A DNA stretch of 64,000 bases from G963674665 sp964609625 (GCA_964609625.1 CAZSRS010000010.1:1-64000), one strand, 5' to 3'; shown: positions 1 through 9,391, numbered from the stretch's first letter. The notes: generated by a model from the letters alone, not told the origin. Made by a program: numbers and translations.

Positions 1-81
1 CTTATTTCATTGCTATTATTCGGAAAATAAGGTCTGTGGGGCGAAACTCCTGTCATAGAGTCCGTCACGAGCCATGGGCCA

Positions 82-285
82 GTGGATAGCAAGCGCCACG
101 AGGAACTCGCCGCCCTGTTCGCATCCGCGCAAGCCGGACTGGTATACGTGACCGCATTCCCGGATCGTACACTGCTGGGCAGGCACCTTCCTGATATTTC
201 CTGGGAAACTGAAGTCTGGGTGGCGGATGCGCCCTCCCACATCATCCACTTCGACGGGGAGCGCTTTCTCGGCCCCTACGCCTGA
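82..285 (+). CDS. Small hypothetical protein, 67 aa, convergent with the next gene
   Basis: A GTG-initiated frame of 67 codons ends 3 bases before the stop of the convergent 289-2550 gene. The frame is open only from about position 31, where a TAA closes it upstream, so it is not the end of a longer gene. Codon use is GC-rich at third positions and the product looks like a soluble acidic protein, with no signal peptide and no recognised motif. No strong ribosome binding site precedes the GTG. It may be a real small gene or a chance frame. Confidence 0.35.
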   Translation: MDSKRHEELAALFASAQAGLVYVTAFPDRTLLGRHLPDISWETEVWVADAPSHIIHFDGERFLGPYA

Positions 286-288
286 CGC

Positions 289-2550
289 CTACTGCACGGT
301 GCGGGGGCGCACCACGCTGCGCCTGAAATTTGTCGCGTGCATGGCCGGGTCGCTGTTGGGATCGTACGTCTCCTGGTCCGTGTAGAGCACGTCGCCCTGC
401 TCGTTGACCCAGCGGTGCTGGTACTGGTTGGTGCCCACCTCCACCTCGTTGGTGAAGGGGTTGACGTACTCCTCCTGCCCCGTGAGGTTGAGGTGCATGT
501 CGTTCATGATCTCGGCGTTGGTCTTTTGCCGGTGCTCCACAATGGAGCGGCCGATCTCCTGGATGTCCCGCTGCACCTCCAGAACGACCTTGCCGCGCTG
601 TATCTGCCCCTGCAATTCCTTCACCACCCATTGCTGGTTCACCTCCGAGGAATTGGCCATGAGCCAGAGCACCGGAGCCCAGGCCTCGAATTCCTCCACG
701 GGGGCGCGAGCCGTTATCGTGAGCTTGTTGCTCCACATGCCGCCGGCAAACTGCCCCATGTCCTCGATCACGGCCACGACCTTCTCCCGGTAGGTGCGCC
801 CCCCTTCCTGGTAGACCAGACTCACCAGTGCGGCGGAGTTCCTGATGTTGTATTGCCCAAGGCCCATCTGTGCCAGGGCCTGGTCGAACAACCCGGCCAA
901 GCCGGGCAGGTCCCGTTGTTCCTCGATACGCACATCCCGCGCCGCGGGGCGCAAGTGCGGGAACAGTAGCTGCGTGATGAACTCCCGCGCCCCCATTGCG
1001 GGAAGCACCGTCATGCCCATGTAGCTGGCACCCTGGGGAAAGAGGGGCGCAGCCGGCATATAGCGCATGTCGATGTAGTAATACGACGGTACCCAATGCA
1101 GCATCACCGTGCCCTGCTGGTCGCTGGCCACGGCGAAATCTAGCTTGGCGGCGATGGACTGCGCCGGCCCCGTGGTCTGCAGGGGGTCGACGCGCAGAAT
1201 GCCCCCTGCCGTGACCCAGCCCTCCGGCACCAGGATGGTGAAGGCGTTTTCCGTACGGTCGGCATAGCGACGCAGGAGCAGCCGCTCGGCCGGCTTGGCC
1301 GCTCCTGCCTGTCTTGCTCCCACCTGTTGCGGCGCCTGCCCTTGCTGCCCGCCTGGGCCAGGCTGGGCCGGGTATTGCTGCCACTGCGGCTCCTGCTGGG
1401 GCGGGAAGCTCTGCTGCCCCTGTTGAGGCGGATAACCAGGAACGGGTTGCGGCGCATAGCCCTGTTGTCCCTGCTGGGGCGGATAGCCTTGCCAGTCCTG
1501 GGGAGGTTGCTGCCCTCCGGGCCATTGCTGCCCCTGTTGTGGGTATCCATGTTGACCGTAACCCTGCCAGGGTTGTTGTACATGGGGCTGCTGGCCATGG
1601 GGTTGTTGTCCGTCGGGGTATTGCGGCCAGGGCTGGCCGGGCTGCTGCCCGCCGGGGTAGTATTGCGGTCCCGCGGTCTGGGGCTGCCACTCATGCAGGG
1701 GCGGAATGCTGCCCACGCGCACCATCTGCAACTGCACCCCTTCAGCCTCTGACGAGAGGTCCAACTGCAACGTGTCCCTACCCAGGAGCTGATAGGGGTA
1801 TTGCCCGACCTCGCCACTGTCGGAGCGGCCCTGGATCACGCCACCCTGCACCATGTAGCTGCCGCGCGTCTCCTCGGTCCCCGTGGCGGAGCGGGTTCGC
1901 ACGTAGTATCTGCCGTCTGGGTCGAGCTGCACCACCACTTCCTCAACTTCGCTGCGATAGAGCCAGATACCGACGAGACCGGGATCGCCCCCTGCCTGCA
2001 CCGTCGGACCAGGCGTTGGCGATGGAGTAGGATGCGGCGCGGGTGTTGGCGCCGAGGCCGGCGCTGGGGCAGGCGCTGGTGTTGGCGCGGGTTGCTGTGC
2101 GGGGGACGGCTGCGGCGTGGTTGTGTCAAGGGCCGGTCCGGTAGTGTCCAGGGTTACCCCTCCCTGTTGCGCCACGCTGAAGGTCAGCACGTAGGGGTGC
2201 AGGGCCACGCTCTCGTCCTCGGCCAGCTTGAACCCGGTGCGAGTCTCACTGTTCAGCCCCAGGGAGTAGGTCGTGCCCGGCTCCAAGCGCACCTTGAGCA
2301 CGCAAACCGTGGGGCTCCGAAACTCCGGGTTGGCCAGGACTTCCGGAAAGGCTCCGGCACCTGTCTCCACAAAGGACCAGCTGTTCATCTTCACGGGATG
2401 GCTGAAGGTGATGACGATTTCTTGTTCACCGGGAGCTACGTCCTCTGCCCCGTTTTTCGGCGCAGTGTCCACTACCATCAGGTTTACGGCCTGCACCTGT
2501 GTCGCCAACAAGAGCAGCAGCGTCACGCCAAGCCAGAAGCTTTTGAGCAT
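289..2550 (-). CDS. Large secreted protein with Ig-like N-terminal domain and Gln/Pro/Gly-rich linker
   Basis: A 753-aa exported protein of unknown function. Residues 1-21 are a Sec signal peptide ending in VQA. About 22-130 resembles an SbsA-type bacterial Ig-like domain (D-x-x-P-x-x-G-A at its start). A Pro/Ala linker follows at about 131-186, then a roughly 100-residue beta-rich segment beginning GIWLYRSE that resembles a lipocalin-like stress domain. About 286-420 is low complexity, built of degenerate QQG, QQP and GYPPQQ units. The C-terminal 330 residues have no family I recognise and begin with a PsbP/DUF1795-like stretch (FTILVPEGW). The domain order suggests a cell-envelope or extracellular protein. 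The ATG is the first residue of a clear signal peptide. It faces a small plus-strand ORF at its 3' end. Confidence 0.8.
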   Translation of the reverse strand: MLKSFWLGVTLLLLLATQVQAVNLMVVDTAPKNGAEDVAPGEQEIVITFSHPVKMNSWSFVETGAGAFPEVLANPEFRSPTVCVLKVRLEPGTTYSLGLNSETRTGFKLAEDESVALHPYVLTFSVAQQGGVTLDTTGPALDTTTPQPSPAQQPAPTPAPAPAPASAPTPAPHPTPSPTPGPTVQAGGDPGLVGIWLYRSEVEEVVVQLDPDGRYYVRTRSATGTEETRGSYMVQGGVIQGRSDSGEVGQYPYQLLGRDTLQLDLSSEAEGVQLQMVRVGSIPPLHEWQPQTAGPQYYPGGQQPGQPWPQYPDGQQPHGQQPHVQQPWQGYGQHGYPQQGQQWPGGQQPPQDWQGYPPQQGQQGYAPQPVPGYPPQQGQQSFPPQQEPQWQQYPAQPGPGGQQGQAPQQVGARQAGAAKPAERLLLRRYADRTENAFTILVPEGWVTAGGILRVDPLQTTGPAQSIAAKLDFAVASDQQGTVMLHWVPSYYYIDMRYMPAAPLFPQGASYMGMTVLPAMGAREFITQLLFPHLRPAARDVRIEEQRDLPGLAGLFDQALAQMGLGQYNIRNSAALVSLVYQEGGRTYREKVVAVIEDMGQFAGGMWSNKLTITARAPVEEFEAWAPVLWLMANSSEVNQQWVVKELQGQIQRGKVVLEVQRDIQEIGRSIVEHRQKTNAEIMNDMHLNLTGQEEYVNPFTNEVEVGTNQYQHRWVNEQGDVLYTDQETYDPNSDPAMHATNFRRSVVRPRTVQ

Positions 2551-2734
2551 CGCGACCTCCAGATTCTATGGTGATGTGCAAGGGAAGGCCAAGGGAGGGG
2601 GCGTCGCCCCAACACCCTGGCTAGCTGTATACACTTCTGAAAGCCGAAAACAAGACGACAGAATGTAAAAGTTGCATTTTTCCCCGCAAAATGACACTCC
2701 CTCCTCTCACCTCGCTGTACTTAAGGACTCCGCA

Positions 2735-3637
2735 ATGACAACCATCACCGTTGATCTGCACAACCACTCCCAGCGCTCCAAGGACGGACACACACCCGTG
2801 CGCCAAATCGTGGACTTGGCCGCGGCGCGGAACCTGCTCGGCCTGGGCGTCTGCGACCACGACGTGCTGCCGGACACGGATCCTGCCATCCCTGCCCATG
2901 CTCGGGAGCGCGGCCTGCTGCTGCTCCAGGGCGTGGAGTTCTCTTGCCGCAAGACCCACATCATCGGCTACTGGGGGCGCGGCATCCAGGCCACGGCCGA
3001 GGACTTGGCCTTCATGCGCCGCCGCTTCGACCAGCTCGCCCAGAATCTGGAGCAGGTCACACGCCATATGCTGGCCATGCTGGCCAAGCGGGGCATCCAC
3101 GTGGAGTACGACGTCCTCGAGGCCAAGGCCGGCAAACAGCCTCAAAAGGTCTTCCTGTTCAAGTATCTCAGCGACGATCTCGGCCTTTTTACCAGCTGGG
3201 GCGAGGCCAGGCGCTACATGCGCGAGGAAGGCATCTACCTCCCTGACAACCATGGTCTGGAAGACCTGCATCCGGCCACGGCCGTGGAGCTGATCCATCG
3301 TAGCGGCGGCCTGGCCCTCTGGGCCCACCCCTTCCTCACGCCCGAACCCTTGCGACTGGAGCTGTTACCGGACATGCTCGACGCCGGGCTGGAATGCCTG
3401 GAGACCGCCTACGCCTACCGTGAGAACGGCTATCACGGCGACGAATCCAATGCCGAGTTACACACCCGTGCCCTGGAACTGGCCCGCAGGCACGAACTGC
3501 TGCAATCCGGCGGATCGGACAGCCATTACCCGGTGAAGACCAACGCCGACGGCGAGCCCATCCGCCCCGGCGACGAGGGACTGGATCAGGAGACCGCCCG
3601 CCCCTTGCTGGAGCGGCTGGGGGTGGTAACACCCTGA
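2735..3637 (+). CDS. PHP-domain metal-dependent phosphoesterase
   Basis: A 300-aa protein of the PHP family (TrpH/YciV type), whose members hydrolyse phosphoesters such as 3'-phosphoadenosine 5'-phosphate or RNA 5' ends using two or three metal ions. The N-terminal metal motif D-L-H-N-H-S lies at residues 7-12, followed by a C-D-H-D motif near residue 42, a G-V-E-F strand near 68, A-H-P-F in the second half and G-S-D-S-H near the end. All are hallmarks of PHP enzymes. The ATG at 2735 was chosen over the upstream ATG at 2672 because AAGGA precedes it at good spacing and because PHP proteins start just before the D-L-H-N-H motif. The substrate cannot be told from sequence. Confidence 0.85.
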   Translation: MTTITVDLHNHSQRSKDGHTPVRQIVDLAAARNLLGLGVCDHDVLPDTDPAIPAHARERGLLLLQGVEFSCRKTHIIGYWGRGIQATAEDLAFMRRRFDQLAQNLEQVTRHMLAMLAKRGIHVEYDVLEAKAGKQPQKVFLFKYLSDDLGLFTSWGEARRYMREEGIYLPDNHGLEDLHPATAVELIHRSGGLALWAHPFLTPEPLRLELLPDMLDAGLECLETAYAYRENGYHGDESNAELHTRALELARRHELLQSGGSDSHYPVKTNADGEPIRPGDEGLDQETARPLLERLGVVTP

Positions 3638-3724
3638 CGTGGCGTTGTAATTCTCCTGTAAATGATGCACCATGCCAATGACGATCATTAGGTATTCTCG
3701 AACATTAGCCTGGGACGGTATCGC

Positions 3725-4108
3725 ATGGACAACGAGGAACGAATGGCGCTTATCGACGCCTACATCGCGGCCTACAACGCCCTTGACGTTGACGGCATGC
3801 TGGCATTCCTGCACCCAGATGTGGAGTTTGCCAATAGTTCCGGAGGAGAGATCAATGCCTCTGCCAAAGGCATTGCCCAATTTCGCGAGTTGGCCGAGCA
3901 GTCCAGAGACCTATTCACGACACGCCGGCAGATTGTCAGGAGCTTTGATTTTGGCGAGGACACTACAAACGTGGAAATCGCCTTTGAAGGCATCCTGGCT
4001 CGGCATATGAGCGAACACCTGCCGGCCGGGGAGACGCTTCGCCTTGAGGGCCGCTCCGAATTCCAGTTCAAAGACGGAAAAATCTTTAGAATCATTGATA
4101 TAAGCTGA
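3725..4108 (+). CDS. SnoaL-like / NTF2-fold protein
   Basis: A 127-aa cytosolic protein with the signature of the SnoaL-like (ketosteroid-isomerase fold) superfamily: an N-terminal helix with I-D-A-Y-I-A-A-Y-N-A, then L-H-P-D-V-E-F, and a C-terminal F-K-D-G-K-I strand. Such proteins form cone-shaped alpha+beta barrels used either as enzymes or as small ligand-binding domains, so no reaction can be assigned. It stands alone between the PHP gene and an aminotransferase gene on the same strand. Confidence 0.75.
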   Translation: MDNEERMALIDAYIAAYNALDVDGMLAFLHPDVEFANSSGGEINASAKGIAQFRELAEQSRDLFTTRRQIVRSFDFGEDTTNVEIAFEGILARHMSEHLPAGETLRLEGRSEFQFKDGKIFRIIDIS

Positions 4109-4172
4109 TCTTCCTTCCAGAATGACACTGTCCTATCAACCCAAATATCCACCAAATTGCTTGGGAACTGTC

Positions 4173-5336
4173 ATGCCCCACCCCATCACAACGCGCGTCC
4201 TGTCCATCCCGCCCTCGGCCACCAAGGAGATGCCGGTCATCGCCGCCCGCGTCGGCGGCTGTGTTTCCCTGGGGCAGGGCATCCCCTCCTTCCCCACGCC
4301 CGAACACGTGGTGGACGCGGTCTGCCGCGCCCTACGCGAGGACACCGGCGCGGGCAAGTACTCCCTGCAGCCCGGCATGCCTGCCCTACGCCGGGCCATC
4401 GCCGACCAACTGCGCTTTGAGAAGGGCCTGGAGGCCGACCCCGACAGGGAAATCGCCGTGACCGTGGGTGCCATGGAGGCCCTGCTCATGGCCACCCTGA
4501 CCCTGGTCTCGCCGGGCGACGAGGTTTTGTTGCCCGCGCCTTACTATCCGTCGCACGTGGAGCAGGTGCTGCTTGCCGGCGGCGTGCCCGTGCCCGTGCC
4601 TCTGCGCGCGGACTGGAGCCTAGACATGGCGGCCATGCGCCGGGCCGTGACGCCGCGCACGCGGGCCATGATCCTCAACTCCCCGCACAATCCCACGGGC
4701 GCGGTGTTCCAGGAGGATGCCCTGCGCGAGCTGGCGACCTTGGCCCTGGAGCGCGGCATCTACGTGATCTGCGACGACACCTACGATTTCCTGAGCTACG
4801 ACGCCCCTGCCTTCAGCATGGCCCGCATCCCGGAACTGCGCCCCCTGCTCGCGGGGGTCAACAGCTTCTCCAAACGCTATGCGCTCACGGGCTGGCGTGT
4901 GGGCTATGTCGTGGCGCCCGCCGACCTGCTGGCCCAGATGCTCAAGGTGCACGACTGCACGGCCATCTGCGCGCCCACCCCGGCCCAGCATGCGGCCCTG
5001 GCCTCCCTGCAAGGCCCGCAAGGTATTTACGACCAGTTCCGCGCCACCCTGGCCGCTCGACGGGACCGGCTTTGCCAGGGGCTGGACCGCCTGGCCCCCT
5101 CCTTCTCCCACGTCCGACCCTCGGGTGCTTTCTATGTCCTGGCCCGCTGCCACGAGAGCCTGCCCGACTCCAGGGAACTGGCCATCCGCCTGATCCAGGA
5201 GGCCAAGGTCATCACCATTCCTGGGGGCGGTTTCGGCCCCGGCGGTGAGCGCCACCTGCGGCTGTCCTTCGGCGGCGGCGAGGAAGAGATCGACGAGGCA
5301 CTGCGCCGCATGGGGGAGTGGCTCGGACGACAGTGA
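4173..5336 (+). CDS. Class I/II PLP-dependent aminotransferase
   Basis: A 387-aa fold-type I aminotransferase of the aspartate aminotransferase family. Visible landmarks are S-L-G-Q-G-I-P near the start, the N-S-P-H-N-P-T-G motif that contacts the cofactor, the C-D-D-T-Y aspartate motif, and the N-S-F-S-K-R segment carrying the lysine that binds pyridoxal phosphate, followed by G-W-R-V-G-Y. The amino donor cannot be inferred. An in-frame ATG at 4122 exists but has no ribosome binding site. The ATG at 4173 has a weak GGGAAC ahead of it and gives the usual family length. Confidence 0.88.
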   Translation: MPHPITTRVLSIPPSATKEMPVIAARVGGCVSLGQGIPSFPTPEHVVDAVCRALREDTGAGKYSLQPGMPALRRAIADQLRFEKGLEADPDREIAVTVGAMEALLMATLTLVSPGDEVLLPAPYYPSHVEQVLLAGGVPVPVPLRADWSLDMAAMRRAVTPRTRAMILNSPHNPTGAVFQEDALRELATLALERGIYVICDDTYDFLSYDAPAFSMARIPELRPLLAGVNSFSKRYALTGWRVGYVVAPADLLAQMLKVHDCTAICAPTPAQHAALASLQGPQGIYDQFRATLAARRDRLCQGLDRLAPSFSHVRPSGAFYVLARCHESLPDSRELAIRLIQEAKVITIPGGGFGPGGERHLRLSFGGGEEEIDEALRRMGEWLGRQ

Positions 5337-5443
5337 CCGTGGAAACATCTGGAGAGTCTCCCTGTGTGTGGCGATCCGCTTGTCATGGCGCGGGCACGGG
5401 GGTATCTGTCCCTGATGCAAACACCCACAGCCGAGGAGAGGAC

Positions 5444-6547
5444 ATGATCAGCACCACCTTGTTTCCGGGGCGCTATATTCAGGGGCGCGGGGCATTGGCC
5501 CGCCTGGGCGCGGAACTGGCTCGCCTGGGGGAGCGGCATTTCCTGATCTGCTCCCCCCATCCGCTGGAACACCTGCTGCCAGCCGTGCTGCCCCAGGTGG
5601 AACTAGGTGGGGCAGTGCGGGTGGAGCGTTTCGGCAGGGAGTGCACGGACCAGGAAATCGAGCGCCTGCTGGCCCTGGCCAGGAATTTCCAGGCCCAGAC
5701 CATCGCGGCCCTCGGCGGCGGCAAGACCCTTGACACGGCCAAGGCCGTGGCGGCCCGGGCCGGAGTGCCCGTGGTCGTGGTCCCGACCATCGCCTCCACG
5801 GACGCACCATGCAGCTCGGTCTGCGTGATCTACTCCAACGAGGGGATATTTCAGCGGGTGGACGTTTTGCCGCGCAACCCGGACGTGGTTCTCGTGGACA
5901 CCACCGTCACCGCCCAGTCCCCGCCCCGTTTCCTGGCCGCGGGCATGGGTGACGCCCTGGCCACGTGGTTCGAGGCCGAGTCCTGCCGCATCGCACGGGG
6001 GCGCAATATCGCCGGCGACGCTGGCTCCATGACGGCCCACGCCCTGGCCAGGCTGTGCTATGAAACAGTGCGGGACTGGGGGCTGTCCGCGCTCACCGCC
6101 TGCCAGGCCGGAGTGGTCACCCCCGCCCTGGAGCGGGTGGTGGAAGCCAACACGCTGCTCAGCGGGCTGGGCTTCGAGAGCGGCGGCCTGGGCGCGGCCC
6201 ACTCCATCCACAACGGCCTGACCGCCCTGCCCGAGGTCCGCGGCCTGTACCATGGCGAGAAGGTGGGCTTCGGCGTACTCGCCTCCCTCTTTCTCACGGA
6301 CAAGCCCCTGCCCCTTGTGCGCGAGGTCTACTCCCTGTGCGGGGAGTTGGGGCTGCCGACCACTTTTGCCGACCTGGGACTGGAGCGGGCCGCGGAGCAG
6401 GACCTGCTCCGCGTGGCGGAAAAGGCGTGCGCCCCGGACGAGAGCATCCACAACGAGCCAATGGCAATCTCGCCGGAGCTGGTCCGGGACGCCCTCAAGG
6501 CTGCGGACGCCGAGGGCCGTCGCCTGCGTGGGAAGCGGCGGAAGTGA
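5444..6547 (+). CDS. gldA: Glycerol dehydrogenase, iron/zinc-dependent family
   Basis: A 367-aa member of the glycerol dehydrogenase (GldA) family, which oxidises glycerol to dihydroxyacetone with NAD. The nucleotide-binding motif G-G-G-K-T-L-D-T-A-K is near residue 95, P-T-I-A-S-T-D-A-P follows, and metal-ligand motifs G-M-G-D-A, A-A-H-S-I-H-N and Y-H-G-E-K are in order. The ATG at 5444 has GGAGAGG just upstream; the longer frame from 5318 overlaps the preceding gene and adds unrelated residues. The glpD gene lies about 600 bases further on the opposite strand, so glycerol use by two routes is encoded close together. Confidence 0.88.
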   Translation: MISTTLFPGRYIQGRGALARLGAELARLGERHFLICSPHPLEHLLPAVLPQVELGGAVRVERFGRECTDQEIERLLALARNFQAQTIAALGGGKTLDTAKAVAARAGVPVVVVPTIASTDAPCSSVCVIYSNEGIFQRVDVLPRNPDVVLVDTTVTAQSPPRFLAAGMGDALATWFEAESCRIARGRNIAGDAGSMTAHALARLCYETVRDWGLSALTACQAGVVTPALERVVEANTLLSGLGFESGGLGAAHSIHNGLTALPEVRGLYHGEKVGFGVLASLFLTDKPLPLVREVYSLCGELGLPTTFADLGLERAAEQDLLRVAEKACAPDESIHNEPMAISPELVRDALKAADAEGRRLRGKRRK

Positions 6548-6634
6548 ACGCGGGGGACGAAGAAGAGGGCAAGGACAACTTGGCAGCCGCGCCTGGCTGC
6601 TGAACTCCATGTGCTGCCTCGTTTTTTGCGCCCC

Positions 6635-7156
6635 CTACATGCGCGCCTGACGCACGATGGTCAGGGTCACCTCGCCGTACTCCGTCACCAATGCATCGAT
6701 CCCGCCCTCGGGCATCTGGAAGCGCACCGACATGCGCAGGAGTGTATGCAACGGCGCGTCGCCAGGCACCTCGTAGGCGCAGAAGCCGAGCCCCTGATTG
6801 CCGTTCCCGTAGTAGTACTGGGATTGGGGCGCCTCGCACGCATGGATGGTCTGATCCTTTCGCCTGATCTCCAAGACCGCGAAAACCTTCTGTTCGTAGA
6901 AAGACTCCCTGTCGGGCCGGGCGAAGTTCAGATACAGGGCATAGGGGCCAGGGTATTTGTGGAAGACCGACAGATCCCAGCCATCCTGGCCCGCGTGAAC
7001 AGGCATCGTGTCCAGCGGATGCCAAAGATCGTCCGGCGGAAAGAACAGGAGCATGGCCTGTCCCAGACCGGGGAGGATGTAGCCGCTTCTGGCGGCGACA
7101 CCCGCTCCGATCATGACGCACGGCAGGATGCATGCGATAACCAGCAGTCTTTTCAT
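6635..7156 (-). CDS. Secreted hypothetical protein downstream of glpD
   Basis: A 173-aa protein with a hydrophobic N-terminus typical of a signal peptide or signal anchor, followed by a soluble domain rich in aromatic residues and ending in Q-A-R-M. No family recognised. It starts 20 bases after the glpD stop with a GGGAG ribosome binding site, so it is probably co-transcribed with glpD. The longer frame that begins inside glpD is only an overlap artefact: its first half translates the wrong frame of glpD. Confidence 0.7.
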   Translation of the reverse strand: MKRLLVIACILPCVMIGAGVAARSGYILPGLGQAMLLFFPPDDLWHPLDTMPVHAGQDGWDLSVFHKYPGPYALYLNFARPDRESFYEQKVFAVLEIRRKDQTIHACEAPQSQYYYGNGNQGLGFCAYEVPGDAPLHTLLRMSVRFQMPEGGIDALVTEYGEVTLTIVRQARM

Positions 7157-7176
7157 GGGCTCCCGCGCTTCAGGCC

Positions 7177-8736
7177 TCAGGCCAGGAGATACCCCTTCGC
7201 CAAGTCCGTATAATCCGCCACCTGCCTGTCCTGCCAGGCTTGATCGCGCCCCAGTTCCGAGGCCATGAGCCTGGCCACCTCGGGCGCCATCGCGATGCTG
7301 GCGCGGGCGTCCAGAAACAAGGCGCGGGTGCGGCGCGCCAGCACATCCTCCACGCCGCGGGCCATCTCCTCGCGCGCGGCCCAGACCACCTCGGCCTTGA
7401 GGCAGGAGAGCGCCGGGTGCAACGGCTCCCCGAGTGAGGGATCCGCCGCGATGAGCTTCTTGATGTACACGGCGTCGGTGCCGTAAGGGTGCAGAGGATC
7501 CAGCCTGTCGAAGTTCTTGAGCCAACCGTGGATGCGCATCTTCTCGGTGACGCAACGGCGTTGATCCAGGCCGGCCACCAGCATGGCCTGGTTCACGGTG
7601 TCCTCGGCCATCTTGCGGTAGGTGGTCCACTTGCCGCCAGTGATGGTCACCAGACCGGAGCCCGAAACCACCAGGAAATGGTCACGGGAGATGGCCGCGG
7701 TGTTGTGCTTGCCCCCTAAATCCACCAGGGGGCGCAGGCCGGCGAACACGCTCTTCACGTCCACGGGCGTGGGGTCCTTGCTCATGTATTGGGCCGCATG
7801 CTCGAGAATGAATTCCACCTCTTCCTGAAGGGCGCGGGGCTCCAGGCTGGGTTCGGGCACCGGGGTGTCGGTGGTGCCCACCACCACCTTGCCATGCCAG
7901 GGCACGGCGAAGAGCACCCGGCCGTCCGCGGTCTGCGGCACCATGATGGCCGCGTCGCCGGGCAGAAATTCCTTGTCCAGTACCAGATGCACGCCCTGGC
8001 TGGGGGAGATGATCTTCTGGGCCTCGGGATTGTCCAGTTGCAACAGGGTGTCCGTGAACACGCCGGTGGCGTTGATGACCACACGGCCGTGCACGTCCAG
8101 CTCGTTGCCGGTTTCCATGTCCCGCACCCTGACGCCCTGGACCATGCCGGCCGCCTTGATCAAGCCCGTGACCTTGCAGTAATTCAGCGGCACACCGCCG
8201 TGCTCGTACATGGTCTGGGCCAGGTTCACGGCCAGTCGGGCGTCGTCGAACTGCCCGTCGTGGTAGACCACGCTGCCGCGCAGCCCCTTGGTTTCCAGGG
8301 TGGGGATGCGGCGCATTGTCTCCTCCACCGAGAGCATCCTGGACGCCCCCAAACCGAGCTTGCCGGCCATTATGTCGTAGACCTTCATGCCCACGCCGTA
8401 GAAGGGGCCTTCCCACCAGTCGTAGTTGGGCACGATGAAGGCCTGGTTGCTCACCAAGTGGGGGGCGTTCTGCAGCAGCAATCCACGTTCGTGCAAGGCC
8501 TCCAACACCAGGGAGATGTTGCCCTGCTTGAGGTAGCGCACGCCACCGTGCACGAGCTTGGTGCTCCTGCTGGAGGTGCCCTTGGAAAAGTCGTGCTGCT
8601 CCAGGAGCAGGGTCTTGCAGCCTCTGGACGCGGCGTCCACGCCAACGCCAAGGCCGGTGGCGCCCCCTCCTACAACGATGACGTCCCAATAGCCGCCGAA
8701 CCTCTCCACCTGCTGCATCAGTTTGTCGCGAAGCAT
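7177..8736 (-). CDS. glpD: FAD-dependent glycerol-3-phosphate dehydrogenase
   Basis: A 519-aa flavoprotein that oxidises sn-glycerol 3-phosphate to dihydroxyacetone phosphate and passes electrons to the quinone pool at the inner face of the membrane. The Rossmann FAD motif V-V-G-G-G-A-T-G-L-G lies near residues 20-30, followed by the GlpD signatures T-S-S-R-S-T-K-L-V-H-G-G-V-R-Y-L and, further on, T-I-T-G-G-K-W-T-T-Y-R. The C-terminal DAO-like domain is complete. The ATG at 8736 was preferred over the GTG at 8751 because the GGAAGGAG ribosome binding site lies between them. Confidence 0.93.
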   Translation of the reverse strand: MLRDKLMQQVERFGGYWDVIVVGGGATGLGVGVDAASRGCKTLLLEQHDFSKGTSSRSTKLVHGGVRYLKQGNISLVLEALHERGLLLQNAPHLVSNQAFIVPNYDWWEGPFYGVGMKVYDIMAGKLGLGASRMLSVEETMRRIPTLETKGLRGSVVYHDGQFDDARLAVNLAQTMYEHGGVPLNYCKVTGLIKAAGMVQGVRVRDMETGNELDVHGRVVINATGVFTDTLLQLDNPEAQKIISPSQGVHLVLDKEFLPGDAAIMVPQTADGRVLFAVPWHGKVVVGTTDTPVPEPSLEPRALQEEVEFILEHAAQYMSKDPTPVDVKSVFAGLRPLVDLGGKHNTAAISRDHFLVVSGSGLVTITGGKWTTYRKMAEDTVNQAMLVAGLDQRRCVTEKMRIHGWLKNFDRLDPLHPYGTDAVYIKKLIAADPSLGEPLHPALSCLKAEVVWAAREEMARGVEDVLARRTRALFLDARASIAMAPEVARLMASELGRDQAWQDRQVADYTDLAKGYLLA

Positions 8737-8997
8737 GTGTACTCCTTCCACTTGTATTCGTGATTCGTTCTCGGACAGCTAGATCATGGCCCATCCAGGG
8801 GCGTTTGGGAAGGGGGAAAAACGAGGTACAGCGATATGACTACGGATTTGGGGATGGTCATCCATCAGTTGTCAAGCGTCATCCGCCACACAGCCTACAA
8901 TACAGGAACTTAAGCCCTGAGCCCAGTACCGCCGCACGGTGATTCCGACGCCAGGATCATGCACAACACAGACTTAGCCGCGTTCGGCGTATCTCTG
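8737..8997. other. Intergenic region upstream of glpD
   Basis: About 260 bases between the glpD start and the duplicated rpn tail. On the minus strand a TTGACA-like hexamer occurs at 8870-8875, but no good -10 element lies at the right distance. A short plus-strand frame at 8760-8942 has no ribosome binding site and looks non-coding. The glpD promoter should lie here. Confidence 0.4.
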
Positions 8998-9010
8998 GCG
9001 AAGCCAGGCG

Positions 9011-9334
9011 TTACTCCCGACCCAGGGCCTTGTTCACGTCCCTTTCGATGACCTCGAGGGATGCGCCGCCCAGAGCCGTGTCGCTCAGGCTCTCCAGCAC
9101 GGACAGGCTGTTCACGGCATCCAGCTTCTCCTCCAGGTCGGCCGGCACTCTATCGAAGCGGCTGTACAGAAGACGCAGCAGAAGCCGACGGGCATAACCC
9201 ACACCTTCTTCCAGGCCCTTCTCCATGCCTTTCTCCAGGCCCTTCTCCAGGCCCTTCTCCAGGCCCTTCTCCAGGCCCTCCAAAACGCCCTTCTGATAGG
9301 CTTCGGGGGCCACATCCACGACAAAGGCTTTCAT
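9011..9334 (-). CDS. Free-standing copy of the Rpn C-terminal short form
   Basis: A 107-aa ORF that reproduces the last 103 residues of the 348-aa Rpn protein with four extra residues (one extra G-L-E-K unit) and a few substitutions (K-A-F for K-S-F at the start, terminal E for Q). It starts with ATG preceded by AAGGAG at 8 nt, an excellent ribosome binding site. Residues about 17-45 are a G-x-E-K repeat likely to form a helix. In the E. coli rpn genes the equivalent C-terminal product, made from an internal start, neutralises the full-length nuclease. Here an extra copy could supply more of that antitoxin. The alternative is an inert duplication remnant. Confidence 0.65.
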   Translation of the reverse strand: MKAFVVDVAPEAYQKGVLEGLEKGLEKGLEKGLEKGMEKGLEEGVGYARRLLLRLLYSRFDRVPADLEEKLDAVNSLSVLESLSDTALGGASLEVIERDVNKALGRE

Positions 9335-9391
9335 GATGGCTTCTCCTTCAGGTAATGCCGCCAGCTCGGCTTCGAGCTGCGAAGCCAGGCG

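Noticed and set aside
8840..8880. TTGACA hexamer as a glpD promoter.
   Set aside because: No -10 element lies at 16-18 bases.
9200..9290. Regular 12-base repeats that could suggest a CRISPR-like array.
   Set aside because: The units are contiguous, without spacers, in frame, and encode a G-L-E-K helix.
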